In this document: one piece after another, positions 46,920 through 60,285 of the stretch | Layout of the letters: each line of letters starts with the position of its first letter | Position numbering within the stretch: the stretch's first letter is position 1 | Assembly: GCF_021462225.1 (NCBI RefSeq) | Contig: NC_061813.1 | Location: 18,190,442-18,254,441, forward strand | Direction: 5' to 3' | Length of the DNA: 64,000 nucleotides | Source of the DNA: Girardinichthys multiradiatus | Taxonomy: Eukaryota; Chordata; Actinopteri; Cyprinodontiformes; Goodeidae | Position numbers and translations under genes: made by a program | Notes under the pieces: generated by a model | Databases searched by the model: none | What the model saw: only the letters and a program-made list of their open reading frames with translations | Told to the model about the DNA's origin: nothing

Positions 46920-49900
46920 TCTATAATAGAACAGGATATAAGTACCACAACCTTGATAATGTGTCATCTATAATGTCAACAAAAGAAGTAGGGACAGAAT
47001 ATTGTATGTGTTTCCAGCTTCATGACTGCAGAAAGCCAAATGAAATGCCTGTGTCCATCACTAAATAACCAGTCCATATTATCCTAAATATTGCACTAAA
47101 GTGAAGGAAATTGGCCCAAATTATGTAAATGGGTGTATGTTACATTTTGTAGGATCACAATGCTCAAGCCTCACTGCAGAGTAATTACAGCATCATATTC
47201 TAGAGAAGCATTTGCCTAGATAAACTTCTTTCTTTGTGTGTTTTTTTTTTTTCCTCTATTTCTGCCAAATTGGTAGCAGTCAGGACTTAGGAGGATGCAC
47301 AGTTTGTCATTTGGCCACTGAGACAGATACTAAGAGTTTTGGCTGTGACTTATTTGAGCTAATGGTCCAGAACATTGTGAGCACCCCCACACCCAGAGGC
47401 AATTTCATAGGCGCATTGGGCCAGTGCAAATGGCCCGTAGTATACCTCAGTGGTCAACACAGCATGCACATACACCTGCACACACGGGAAGTAGTCTCTC
47501 TATACCTATTTGTATCCCTTGGAGACCATACCGGTCATTGTTTAATAGTGACAATTTCCACATAGCTTCTTATTAAAGAAAGGATACCATGTAAAAATAA
47601 GGGTAAATAATCAGATCATCTGGAAAATAGGGACAGTGGGAGATAGGTGTAGTAAATCACAAAACATCAAGAAGAGGGATGGACAAGCATATCAAGAAAA
47701 AGGATATAAAAAAGAAAGGGAAAAGGAAGGTAGCCCAGGTGAAGTGGAATAAACCTAAAGATGAAGAAACATTGAATGTCCTTGATTAGACTGTCGGACT
47801 ATATTTCTCCAGTAGTTTGGTTGCTGAAGGGGCAGTTAATTTTCCATGAAAAGTTCACTTCAGTCTAGACATTTGAGCAGCACATTTACAATATCTGGGC
47901 TCTCAGCAAGACATCGAAATGACTGGTCAATTATCTCCACCTGCGGCGGACATACAAAAATGCACTAGCAAAACACACACATACCATCACGGACATACAC
48001 ACCAGAAGAGAACTATTTCCTGTATTTTTACACACACTGCATGTAACACAAATATGAACAACATCAAAAAGACATTTAAATGAAAAAAGTAATGAAAATA
48101 CCTAATTTGAAGACCCCTAATTTAGTTGATTCAGGTTGCTTTTTAGTTGCCAGAGGTGCCTAGCCCACCAGCGGTGTGGTTGGAAATAATGTGGGGCGTC
48201 ATTATAATACATGACAGATGGGTATATTTAAAATGTGAAGGAAATGCTCCTGTGTGGAAAAAGATGGTAATTAAAGTTTGGGGAAGTGTTTAATAATTGG
48301 AGAGTGAAAACCAAATCAAATTATAACCTGGCAGGTTTGTTTTGAGGGATTTCTCTGTTAGCCTGGTTTCTTCATTTACTTTGTAATCTTAGATATCCTG
48401 CTGAGCATGTGGCATTATGTGAAGTTTTTTTAAGCAATTTCTATTTGAGGAGTATTTTGGAAATGTGAAAACATACTGGCACAGAGGCACATTGACAGAA
48501 TACATGCAGAGTGCACTTACATTGAGGAACAATCAGACCCTGACACAACTTGGGCACTATCATCATGGAAGCACAGGATTGTTTTAAGGTGTTTAAACGT
48601 CTTTGTGCACTTGCTGAAAATGAACCAATAGACCCTATATTGGTTATGATGTTTTTATTGCTCAGTTGAAGATTTTTTTTAATGTCTGTGTATTGGTTTT
48701 TTCCAGCCACAGAATATTAAAGCATGCTAATCTTGTGAAACATTACTAGGTATTACTTAAAGCCTTTGCAGAATAACAGAATGATAAAAAAAACTACTTC
48801 TCTGGTTAATGTAGACACATTCTCGATTAGTTACACTGAGTTTAGAAACCCATTTTGCACTGTTTTGTGACCACCTATGGTGTTGGATTAGCTAGTTATA
48901 AATTGACATGGCATGTAGGTATTGTTTGGACAAAAAAGGAGATTCTGTAATGTTTAGGTCTTACTCACTAAGAAGGTTTGATTAGTTTCCATGACAAAAA
49001 TGTGTGGTATAACATTGTCTTCCAGTGTAAGCCATTGAATTTCCCTCACTCATGAGAAGACTTGCAAGCAATATGCGCTCATCTCCCAACACCCCAGCTG
49101 CACTCCTCTTCTCCCATCACTAGCCTCAAGGAACCTATGAAGAGGTTCAAAGGTTGGATGAATATTATTATTGTTGTTATTATTCAACCCAAAGCAGGGG
49201 ACAGAAGACAAATACACAATTAGGTTAAGCTTTTTAAGTTCAGCATGCCTCTAATTTTGTCCTGGCCTTCACATTATGAGATATAATTAACCAGCATGGC
49301 TTTAAAACACTGCAGGGTATGTCCTTGCAATGGTCAGAGCACAATCCAATGGAGCCAGAGCGCCCACTGTTAATTTTGTTTTCATTTATTAGCACATATT
49401 TCCTGAAGGTATTTAGACTAACGAGGTTTCAGAGGGCCTTTTTTGAGTAATATGTGCCCTGTCATTATTGATTTCACTGAACATTCAGTAAAATGAGGAC
49501 AACACACTCTGCTTGCTGTTTATGGGAAATTATTGTACCACAGTTCTTTGTAGGCAAGCAGTTGTTTAAAGACAGAAATAATTATACTGACTCATTTTGA
49601 GTCGTGGAGTATGAGACTGATAAAAATATCAGTTAAGTCAAATTTAATCAGGCAAATTTAACTTATGTGGCGGTCTTGGCTATATTTTTAAACAACTCTG
49701 CAGCTATCTTGTTTTTCAGCTTTGGGTTCAGGTCTGGAACCAAAGCTCAACCAATGGCTCACAGGCTTCTCATAAAATTGTAGATGTTTTCTCGGTCTAA
49801 GAAATTACTTCTTGGGAAATCATGTTGAAATCACACAATACTGGCCAGATTCACACTATTATGTAGCATACAGTAAATATATCATGCTTTTACAATGGTG

Positions 49901-50099
49901 GAAACCATTCTTGTAATTTAGGAAAAGGATACTGGATTATAATATTATGATATAATACTGACCATATAATGGATATTTTGCTGACCGTTTAGCTTCAGGG
50001 TCAATGAACATTTTCACAGTCTAACCTGCACAGCCTTGGTCAAAATGTGAAAAAAGTGCCAAAGATCAGAATACTGAGCATTTCAAATGCTACAAGAGA
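46920..50099. other. Non-coding stretch without a recognised gene
   Basis: No recognised exon or repeat body. The frame at 47236-47565 starts in a T-run and has no domain. The segment 49320-49450 has mixed composition and may be conserved, but nothing specific supports this. Confidence 0.45.
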
Positions 50100-50600
50100 T
50101 ACACATACCCACTGTAAATCATGGTGGGGGCAGCATTATGGTGTGAGGATGCTTTTCTTCAGCAGGGATATTGAAACTGGTTAGAGTTGATAGAAAAACT
50201 CAAAGGAGCTAAATACAGGGCAATCTTGCAAAACCCCCCACAAAAAAAAAAGGTTTTTGAGGCTACAAAAGACTTAACAATGTGGGATCAAATTTAAGCA
50301 GGCCAATGTCCCTAAAAATACAGCCAGTTACAATGACATAGTTTAGATCAAAGCATTTTATGACAGAATGGCCTAGTTAAAGTCTAGACCAATATCCAAA
50401 TTAGGATCTTTGACAAGATTTAGAAGTTGCTGTTCACAGATTCTTGGTCTCTAGATGTTCAAACTAGAGTTTTATTTTATCATGTGCTGCTTTGTGTTGG
50501 TCTGTCACATAAAATCCCAATAAAAAAACCTGAAATATGTGGCTAAAATCTAAAACATTTAGAAAACTGTCAGGTTACGAATATTTGCAAAGCACTGTCT
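50100..50600 (+). mobile_element. 5'-truncated Tc1-like transposon remnant
   Basis: The plus strand reads NHGGGSIMV, a stop, then GCFSSAGILKLVRVD near 50115-50190, the block after the first catalytic Asp of the CAGTGCCTTGCAAAAG family. Decayed second-Asp (CAATGTCCCTAAAAATACAG) and C-terminal blocks follow, then the 3' subterminal TGCTTTGTGTTGGTCTGTCA and an end at about 50598 (TTTGCAAAGCACTG). The first half is missing, with many stops and indels. Confidence 0.72.
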
Positions 50601-51399
50601 ATAAACCCAGTTAAATGTTTTATTATATTAATGTTTTAGAACAACCTAGTTTAAAAAAAATCCTTTAGGATTATGTCGTTCAATGTGGATTTGGGATCTT
50701 TTTACTGCACACAACAGTGACTCCTGACTGTCATTTGTACAATTGCCTTATTTTTTCATAGTTTTATTTTTTACTGAAAGGAAATTAGGAGGGACTCAAG
50801 CTGTTGGCTGAGAAATTGCTCCGTGTACAGTTTGTTTCTCACAGTCACAGTGCATTTTTGAAATGTTAAGTATGAACAGAGTTGACGTAGGAACAGATTT
50901 TCTGGAAAAGTCACGCCTCAAGCAAAAGAAAACTAACTGTCTTTACCTACCTTTTCATCTGTAAATTGATTTCTTTACTGAATTCAAAAATATTTAGCCA
51001 AAGTTGATAACTGCTCCACAGAGCTAAACAATTTCTTAAAAGAAAAGAATTTACAATAAATTATTTTTCTTTTTTTTTTAATAAAATGTAAAATTATGGC
51101 TTGGCTACTTCAGCCCGTTGTGCAAAAAGTTTGGACACAAGTGGGTTAGATAGACATTAATGAAAATTATCATGCTAGAAAATATTCAGGAAAATCTTGA
51201 CTGTATTTCCCCTAATCACACAAGTTTCATCATCAGGCATTACAGATCAAAAAATCTAAAACATGAAAAAAACAATAGACCTTTTATGTTGCAATATAAT
51301 AAATGCTGTTCTGCATTTTGGGGTTTATTTTGTGGTTTTTCATCCACATCCCCAAAAGGTCATAGTACCTTATCCTACTGACATTTAGAGCATTGATAA

Positions 51400-51610
51400 T
51401 ATTCCCTCACATATCAATTTCACCTATTTTCTCATCATTCTCGTTTCCCCCTAGCAGAAAATGGAATCATTTGTGCTTTCAGCAATTTGTTATTGATTGG
51501 GAAGGCTCTGGAAATAGAGGGTTGCCATTATGGCAATGCTGCAGCTACAGTTAAATTGAGTTTTAAGCAGGCCTGCAAATGTATCATTTCACAGCCATAA
51601 CACAAAAGCT
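51400..51610. promoter_or_regulatory. Candidate conserved non-coding element with an X-box-like palindrome
   Basis: Contains TATTGATTGG (51491-51500, inverted CCAAT/TALE-type site) and the palindrome TTGCCATTATGGCAA (51522-51536), whose half-sites resemble RFX X-box halves with a longer spacer. The surrounding sequence is non-repetitive. Function is inference. Confidence 0.27.
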
Positions 51611-52035
51611 TTTAAATCCATGAACCTAGGGATGGATCAAATGCCTAAAAATACCAGTCTTCTCCTCTTATTGAGCGCTATTTGAATTTCTCTCGTTAAA
51701 AGGTTTTTGGTAATTCTGTGGAATGTGACAGTATGTGGCTGCATTTCAGATAAAAAAACAAAAAACAAAACACTGTTAAGATCAATTCTCTCTCTAGCAT
51801 CAGACCTGTTTGAACTGTACCATTGTGGTGGAATAAACTGATTCAATATTTCTTTCCTGGTCTGTGTGATCACTGTGGCTGCTGGGGAAGGACATATTAA
51901 ATTATGTTGGCCATATATATTTATTCCTTATTTACTTTTGAAAGCATTGAGGGAATCAATACATGTTTAAACACATAGGTACTAAGATAGACACAGAAGA
52001 ATGGACAAATATACAATGCACTATCAGTATTGATG

Positions 52036-52169
52036 CTAGACCCAGACAAGTGGTGGAATGCTTTTTTCCAGCACTCGACATGAGCTGTTCTTGCCCTCCA
52101 CTCAGGGGACACGTACAGTAGGACTGCCTCAGGCATGGTCTTCACCACATTGTCCCAGCTCTTGTGTGG
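52036..52169 (-). CDS. Weak candidate internal exon, function unknown
   Basis: On the minus strand, a pyrimidine-rich TTTCTTTCCTATCTCAG, an excellent 3' splice-site sequence, ends at 52170. It is followed by a block richer in G and C than its surroundings. Only one frame is open across it, beginning PHKSWDNVVKTMPEAVLLYV and continuing through SPEWRARTAHVECWKKAF to about 52036. I do not recognise the protein. No clear GT donor is seen at the expected end (TCTGG/GTCTAG near 52047 is weak), and no partner exon was found. It could be a real exon, a non-coding RNA exon or chance. The frame has no start codon of its own in this part. Confidence 0.22.
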
Positions 52170-54065
52170 CTGAGATAGGAAAGAAACAATGAGTATGCAG
52201 CACCTCATCTTACCTCTACTCATAAATAATACTGGCTTTTACTAATGAATTAGTAATTACCTGAAATGTTTTATTTTTGATGACCAAGGAGAATGTGAGC
52301 TTGTAAAAAAGAAGCCCTTGCTCCCTCCTGGGTGAAAGTCCAAGGATTGAATCCTCAGGAGTATGTTGCTAAGTCTTCGTGTTATGTGAACAAACCAGAG
52401 GCTTTCACTGGGATGATGCTTCAACAACTATGCATACCTGAAATCAGTTGCAAACAAAAACAGCATTTATTCACTATTTTTCAAACCTGCTATTTGGTTA
52501 AATGTCATTCAACAAGTTGCACCAAAACCACATTATTTTTGTTGCTTCTGGCTTTGTTCTGCCATAGCTTTGATCATTGCTTCCTGCCAAGGACTCTTCT
52601 TAATGCATCGCTGACAAATTTTCAATTGGATTTTGGGAATGCTATTCAACTAGATTAACGTTCCATAAACAGTACATTTTAGAATTAACTTTGCACCCTA
52701 TTAAAATAGTACTCATTTGAGCAACCTTCTTCTACCAATACCCAATATTCTTTATGATCCAGAACATTTGACTCTTGTTTAATAAATGTTTCTATTTTGT
52801 TTTCTACTAATATTCACAAAAATGTTTCTGGATGTTTCTTAAATGGTTCTGCATGACTAATCATTTGGCATGTGAGGTTAACTAAGCTGGGATCTTTAAA
52901 TTGGGAACAAATTTGTTTTAGGCATTAAATGACAAGAAGACATCCACAATTCTATTGCTGTAGTCAAAAAACTTTTATTGATCTGAGAACAAGGAATTAG
53001 TAAACATCTAGTCAAATAAATACCCAAGCAAACTAAGCTGTCGGTAATTGCTTTGATTGATTCATCTTCCGTACTCAGTATATCATGTTCAGATTTGTGA
53101 GGGGCTGAGGCCCATCTCAGCTTTAACCAGCTGAAAGAGTCTGAAGGTTTGGCTGGTTGCCAGCACAACGCAAGTTTAAAGAAGACAAAAATACCTTGTG
53201 GCCTCTAATTTCTATGGTCAAATTGAAACCACCCATGTTTTTGGTAGTGGAAGGAAGCTGGAGAATCTGAAGCAGACCATTGTATTTAGGTTGTATTAGC
53301 AAATAAAGGATTTGATATGTAGCATACATAAATATGTTTGTTTTTGTTTGCATTTGTGAATAATGTTAGGGTGCTGAACTGAAAACTTTCTTAAAAATAT
53401 TCATGTTTTGCATGGGCCATATCAACCTTGTCTTACTTGTGTCTAAAAGTTAGCTCTGAGTGCTTGGATGTTGATCAGCAAAGACTGAGTGTGTGTGTTT
53501 GTGCCTGTACATGTGTGTAACAGAGAGCAGGAGCGAGAAAGTGAGAGAATACCAGACTCTTAATGATCCCTCCAGAGAGGGCTTGCTATGTGTGTGCCGT
53601 ACTGAGGCTCGGTCAGGAACACATGGGGAAATTAGCTATCTCTCTCAATAACCTCCGATGAAAGTCTGCCTCCTACCCACTATACTGTCACTGGCTTCTC
53701 AAGACAATAAGCCAATTAGACCAAACCCAGCTAAGGGCCAAGGCCCTGTGTGAGTGTGTTTGGGTGCGTGAAAGTGTGATTTCAAGGTGAGGGAGAAAAA
53801 GAAAAATAGCCATACTAATTCTATATAGATATACTGTATATTGTTTATGAATTGTAATATGTATTTTAATTAACATTGGCATCATTTCACTTTTATTACC
53901 CAATGATGCAGACAGAAAAAAAAAGTAATTCAACATATAAATTCTAAAACTAATCGTTGTACAACGTAAACCTATAGAGTAAACCTATACACGTTGTGTA
54001 TGGGGTGGGAAAATATAGCGGGATCAACAATTAACTGGTGCCAGGTGAGGATATATATATATATA

Positions 54066-57000
54066 GAATTGCGCCGCTCAAGGTGGCAGCAGGTTGGAGT
54101 AGCTCTGTTACTTTTGATTCTGATTGATTCTTTTTTGGGAACTATTCCTCTTGTGGTGGATACAGTTGATTTTTTTTTGGATGACTGTCCACTCCAGTGT
54201 CGGATGCTGTGCAGCTTGGAGGATTTTTCTTAATACTTTCTATTTTTGGACATTTGTTATGATGCATTGCCATGGCAACAGGGTTGTTTCTTACAACCGG
54301 GAGCAGCTGATTAATATCTCAAAAGCTCAAATAATACTTCAGCTACAACCCCAAATCCCTGATGAGTTGAAAAGGAGACGCCGTGGATGCAGAGCAGGAG
54401 CTAAGAGAAGAGAGAGAAGGAGGAAGTTCAAACCATCTCTTCCGTCGATTTTGATGGGCAATGTGAGATCGTTGGGAAACAAGTTGGATGAACTCCAAGC
54501 CCTACAAAGGACCCAGCCAGAGTACCGGGCATGCAGTATCATGTGTTTTACTGAGACATGGCTGCAGGATCATTTCCCCGACTCCAGCGTCTCTCTGCCA
54601 GGCTTTTTAACCATACGAGCAGACAGAGATTTAAAGAGGAGCGGCAAATGTAAAGGAGGTGGACTGGCATTACTTGAGAACAACAGATGGTGTAATCCAG
54701 GACATGTAACTGTGAAGTGTCATCTCTGCAGTCCAGATATTGAATTGTTGGCAGTAAGTTTTTGTCCATTTTATTTACCCAGAAAGTTCACCAGTATTAT
54801 TTTGGCAACAGTTTATGTGCCACCTTCCGCTGTTGCTGACACTACATGTGATGCCATCAGCTCAGTTGTTGCTAAGCTACAGACACAAAACCCCAATGCT
54901 TTTGTGGCAATTTCAGGAGATTTTAACCATGCTTCACTCTCTGCTACACTTCCAACGTTTCAACAATTTGTCAGCTGCTCTACCAGAGAAAATAAAACAT
55001 TGGATTTGTTTTATGCAAATGTCAAGGACTCATACATCTCTACAGCAAGACCTCCTCTAGGCAAATCAGATCACAATCTTGTTTTTCTCTGCTCGAAATA
55101 TAAGCCCCTTGTTCAGAGGCAACCTGTAATAAAGAGGACTGTGAGAAAATGGTCACAGGAAGCTGAAGAAGCTCTGCAAGGTTGCTTTGAGGCTACAGAC
55201 TGGGACGCACTGTGCTAGCCACATGGAGAGGACATCAATGCCATGACTGAGTGTGTAACTGACTATATAAACTTCTGTGTGGATAACATCATCCCCACCA
55301 GAACCGTGAGATGCTTCCCCAATAACAAACCTTGGATCACCAATGACCTGAAGGACCTGCTTAACAAGAAAAAACGAGCCTTCAGAGAGGGAGACAGAGA
55401 ATTATTGAGGATTATACAGAAGCAACTTAAAGTCAAGATAAGAGACAGCAAGGAGGTGTACAAGAAGAAGCTGGAGAGCAAGCTCCAGCAAAACAATATC
55501 AGAGATGTGTGGACAGGGATGAAGAAGATCACAGGCTTCAAGCAGAAGGATGATCAGACCAATGGAGGTCTGGACAGAGCCAATGAACTGAACACATTCT
55601 TCAATAGGTTCAGTTCAGAAACAAGCTTCGCATCCTCCTCTCCTGCTCACAGCTAAACAGACATTCCATCTTCCTTTGACCCACAGGACCCACAGCTGTC
55701 CAGTAACACCTCACATTTTTTATCTTCCACCTCAGCCCTAGACCCTTCTGCTTCTACATGTTTGCCTTCAACCATATCAGAAGTTGCTGATGCTTCCTTT
55801 GCTTCCCCCTTCCACCTGTGTGTCTCAAGAAGTCAGGTGAAGAGACAACTGGAGAGACTGAATAGGAATAAGGCTGCAGGTCCAGATCATGTCAGCCCTA
55901 GAGTCCTGAAGGCCTGTGCAGAGCAGCTCTGTGGGATTCTGCAGCACCTCTTCAACCTTAGCCTGGCCCATAAGAAGGTTCCAGTGTTGTGGAAGACCTC
56001 CTGTCTTGTTCCGGTACCAAATAAAACTCACCCATCAGTCCTCAATGACTATAGACCTGTTGCCCTGACATCTCACATCATGAAGGTCCTAGAGAGACTC
56101 CTGTTGGCCCACCTGAGTAAGCAAACAGTAAACCATCAGGACCCCCTTCAGTTTGCTTATCGCTGTGGAGTTGGAGTTGAAGATGCCATCACACACCTGC
56201 TTCAACAAACCCACTGTCATCTGGACAAAGCCAGTAGCACTGTGAGGATCATGTTCTTTGATTTCTCCAGTGCATTTAATACAATCCAACCTGATTTGCT
56301 TTGTCAGAAACTCCAGAAGACTCAGGTGGAGGCCTCAACAATCTCCTTGATCAAAGACTACCTGACAAACAGACCACAGTTTGTGAGACTGAAGGGTTGT
56401 GAGTCTAACCAGGTAGTCAGCAGCACAGGAGCACCACAGGGGACTGTACTCTCACCATTCCTTTTCACTCTGTACACCTCAGACTTCCAGTACAAGACAG
56501 ACTCCTGTCATCTGCAGAAATACTCGGATGATTCTGCAGTCGTGGGGTGGATCAGAGATGGAGAAGAAGCTGAGTACAGGAAGGTGGTAGACCGCTTTGT
56601 GGCATGGTGTGGAAACAATCATCTCATTTTGAACGTGACTAAAACAAAGGAGATGATTGTAGATTTCAAGAGAAACAGGAATAAGTCAAAAACTATTTCT
56701 ATCATGGGAGAAGAAGTGGAGGTGGTGGAGGAGTATAAATACCTCGGTGTTCACCTGGACAACAGACTACAGTGGAGATGCAACTGTGAAGCCATCTACA
56801 AGAAGGGACAGAGCAGACTGTACTTCTTGAGGAAGATTAGGTCCTTTGGTGTTTGCAGCAAGATGCTGCATATCTTCTATAAGTCTGTTGTGGAGAGTGT
56901 GATCTCTTCTACCATCATCTGCTGGGAAGCAGCATCAGAGTCAGGGACTTAAAAAAGCTCAACAAGCTGATAACAAATGCTGGTTCAGTTCTGGGGACTC

Positions 57001-57292
57001 CTCTGGAACCTCTGGAGATCATTGTGGAAAGACGGATTCTTCATAAAATGAAGAACATTATGGAGAACCCTGAGCATCCTCTTCATGAGACTGTCCTACA
57101 ACAACAGAGTGTCTTCAGTCAGAGGCTTCTTCAGATCTGCTGTAAGACGGAGCGCTTCAGGAGATCCTTCCTGCCCACAGCCATCAGCATCTACAACGGC
57201 TCTTTGAGGAAACCTTCATAATATGAGCTACAACAACATTTAATTTCCCTTTGGGATTAATAAAGTATTTTTGAATTGAATTTGAATTGAAT
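54066..57292 (+). mobile_element. Nearly full-length Rex1/Babar-like LINE
   Basis: The element begins close to GCTCAAGGTGGCAGCAGGTT after an (AT)n run. It carries one long ORF with endonuclease and reverse transcriptase, and ends with TTTCCCTTTGGGATTAATAA followed by an imperfect TTGAATTGAAT tandem tail (57270-57292), the kind of short 3' repeat tail found in CR1/L2/Rex1-type LINEs instead of poly-A. Target duplications are not resolved, since the 5' side is a TA run. It was copied through RNA by target-primed reverse transcription. Assignment to the Rex1/Babar-like group comes from ORF and tail sequence I recognise in teleost genomes. Confidence 0.88.
54181..57221 (+). pseudogene. LINE ORF: AP-type endonuclease plus reverse transcriptase, disabled by two stops and a 1-bp deletion
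   Basis: Bifunctional retrotransposon enzyme of about 1,000 residues. The endonuclease part has GNVRSL (about 54459), the catalytic Glu in CFTETWL (about 54550), GDFNH (about 54916) and SDHNLV (about 55066). The reverse transcriptase has motif A FFDFSSAFNTI (about 56254-56286), motif B STGAPQGTVLSP (about 56422) and the catalytic YSDD at 56521-56532, followed by the thumb-type YLGVHLDNRLQW. An in-frame TAG lies at 55216-55218, in the endonuclease-RT linker region, and TAA at 55654-55656 before the RT. Both leave the frame otherwise unchanged. One base is missing near 56922-56928, shifting the last 98 codons, which stay open from about 56930 to 57221. The start is uncertain: in-frame ATGs are at 54181 and 54259. 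Not functional, but young in appearance. Confidence 0.9.
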
Positions 57293-59704
57293 ATAAAAAG
57301 TGGTTATAAAAGAAGCATCCCTCCAAAACTTGTCTTTCCATCAAAATGAGTCATGACTCTACTGTTTGTCCAAATCTTCATAAGATAATTGGTAAGAAGT
57401 ACGAAAAAGGTGTAAATACAACATTTCAAAGAACCTATGGCCTTTAACAGGTATGTTGCATTATGTTACTGTTAAAACCCAGGGACAGTGTCTTGGAAAA
57501 ATTGGGTCCAGAAACATTCATAAAGGCACCTGGGATCAGTTTAAACATCAAGTGTTGCAGCACCTTTGAAAATCTGTTTCATCTTTGGTACATGGTTAAA
57601 TCCTGAAATCCAATCTGACCCTGTATTATGGTAAAAATAAAGAAAAACACATGAAGTTTATGCTAAAGTGCTGCAATAATAAATTAGTTCACTCTCATTT
57701 TAGATCAACTGAACTTATTGACAGCTTGCTTTCAGAAAAAAATGGATATTGTGTTCTATCTTACAAAGGATAATGTCAGTCCACAAATGTTTCCTGCATT
57801 TATCGCATATATTTGAAGTTAACTATCTGATTAAGCAATAACGACAGCATTTTTTCTCTGAGTGACCAAAACCTACATTCCTTCCTTCTGGTTGGAACTG
57901 CAACATGCTGAACTGTGGGGTAAATGGAGGTTATTACAACTGAAAGGCATTTTTTTGGTTTCAGCAATACATTCACCATACCTGTATCTAAGCTTGCTAT
58001 TGATATTTTTCGAAGATTTCACTTAACTATATTAGGCATAATTTTGTTGTTTCTGGCAAGTTTTCTTATTGAGCCCTTGTAGATAAGATGTCAACTTGTA
58101 CTTGACCTATGTGTGCAGTCTGAACTTTAAACACTCGTCAGAATTGTTTACATCCAGTGGGAAGAGTATTTTTTCTGTCACTTATAATTAGAGCCAAGAT
58201 TTTGTGATACAAAGAAACAACAGCTTCATAATTTTAAAAGTTGCATATTTTGTACAAAGGTAATTTCGCATTGAGTTGCCTTGTTGGTGCTATCTAGAAT
58301 AACCTGCCTTACCTTTAATAAACCATTTTGATTTGGGAAAGTATAGAAAATATGATAATAAGAAATATGCAGCATCAGAAAATCAAAATGAGTAATTCTT
58401 CATAAACTTGTTTATGAATATATGCATTGATGTTTATGTGACTGACTCCTCTTGCAATATTTCATTATGTGTTTAATTTAGATACCAGTATCACGATTGT
58501 GTCACTTTTTGCAAATGAAGGATATTATTATCTCACACTTGCTGCCTCTCTCTATCCGCTCTCCCATCCCCCATCCCTGACTCTGAGTTATTGGCCTGTC
58601 TGTTGATTCCATAACACTCACTTTACTTGTGATGCTCAATTAAACTGCATACATTAGGAGAGTTGATGTAGAGGTTGGACATTTGTAATCAAACATATTT
58701 ATTCACTTTAATCACTCCAGGGACCTAGAGACCTTAGGATGGCATATGCACAAGGATGCATGCAAATGTGCTCACACACATACGTAAATTCTTAAAACAA
58801 ACCCATTCTATCCAACAGCACACGAAGGGCCATTCATGCCATAATAGGCAGTCTCGTATGCATATAAAATCCTGATGGTGAGCTTAATCAAACCTGAACT
58901 TGGTATCCTTGACTTTATCACCTCCAGCTTTCCCCCTCATCACCTTGGTCCCTCAATCCCAGAGCCAAATAATGACAGCACACTAGTTTACATATTAATT
59001 AATAGCTCTGTTTTTTAATATGCTGCTCACTAAATCAAGCAAGGCAAGGCAACAGGCTGTTAGTTCACTACACTCCTCAGGTGTATTTTAAGAATATTTG
59101 AGGTGATTTGTATAGTACACATGACACTGTCTTTCTGTGGCAGCAGGTCAGCTGGAGGTGTATGTGCATGTAATTATGATAAGACTGTGACAAAATGGTA
59201 GTAACTAATATGTTGATGGACAGACGGAAAGAGACATTATCAGTCATGCTTCTGTTTTACAGCACAATTTCTCTACTGTCAACTTGGACAAATAGTAATC
59301 ATGTGTAAATACACCCCTTTGCCAGTTAATCTCTGGTCGCTGTCAGTAATCAAATATATAAGAGTGAAAAGGACTGAAAGGTAGGAAATAATTAGAAATT
59401 TTCCCAACGGCTGCTTTGGCGCTGGAACTCAGCAAAACTTCACTTTTAATTAAGACAACGAAACTGCACACAAATGGTCATACAAGCACACAGAAACATC
59501 AATCTGCACATTCACATTGCATCTTACGAACAGACAGCCATCCCTACAAATTGAAACTCACACTAATAGCAGCATGCCCATTGCACTCTCTCAGTGAGCC
59601 ACAAGGGAAATAAAACATTAGTTTAAAGAGGGTTTAAAACTTCTCAACACCTCCATTCAGTCTTTATTTAGTAAAACCTGGGAGTAGTTGTGTATTATAA
59701 TAGA
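57293..59704. other. Non-coding stretch without a recognised gene
   Basis: No gene or repeat body recognised. Contains a candidate conserved block at 58905-59060. Confidence 0.45.
58905..59060. promoter_or_regulatory. Candidate conserved non-coding element
   Basis: Mixed-composition sequence containing AATAATGACAGCACACTAG and ATATTAATTAATAGCTC (TAAT-type sites near 58994-59004), then CTAAATCAAGCAAGGCAAGG. Not similar to any repeat I recognise. Conservation untested. Confidence 0.25.
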
Positions 59705-59984
59705 GTGCCTTGCAAAATTACTGATACAACTTTAACCTTTCCACGTTTTCTCATATTACATAGTCTGCAATGTATTTTATTGGAGTTAAATGGTAGACAT
59801 CAATATAATGTGCATAATAAAGTGAAATTAAAATATTTGAAAATATAAACCTGAATAAGAGATTCAGTCCCCCTGAGTAGAGAAGTCATCATTCACTGCA
59901 GTTGCAGCTGCAAGTTGTTTAGAGCATGTGTCTAGCAGCTTCGCACATCTAGAGACTGAACTTTTCAATTATTCTTTTAAAACT

Positions 59985-60195
59985 TTTAATAAAATAAAAA
60001 AAAATTTATTTAACTTTATTGATCTCACAATAAATTATCCTCTGCTTTTAACCCATTCCTTAGGGAGCATTCAGGGGCTAAGGGTCTTGCTCAGGCACCC
60101 AGAGTGGCAGGCTATGGGAATGAACCAGGGTGCATGTAACCTCTCCAGGATGCAAATGCCCTGCCCTCTAACCACTAGGCCACCACTCCCTAGTT
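59985..60195 (-). repeat. tRNA-derived SINE, minus strand
   Basis: Read on the minus strand, GGGAGTGGTGGCCTAGTGGT and TAGAG (A box TGGCCTAGTGG) are followed by GGTTCATTCCC (B box, two changes from consensus), CTGAGCAAGACCCTTAG, GGAATGGGTTAAAAGCAGAG and an AATAAAGTTAAATAAA tail. This is the order of a widespread fish SINE. Confidence 0.78.
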
Positions 60196-60285
60196 TAATC
60201 AGATTTTACTCAGATTTGAATGTATTTCTTTTGGAAATCAGGGTTAATGGATCCTTCTGCTTCTAAATCCTTCTTCTTCTACATC

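Larger units (their letters stand above)
50601..54065. other. Mostly non-coding stretch with one weak exon candidate
   Basis: Contains a candidate conserved block at 51400-51610 and a possible minus-strand exon at 52036-52169. Otherwise AT-rich DNA; a (AT)n run at 54047-54064 directly precedes the LINE. Confidence 0.45.
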
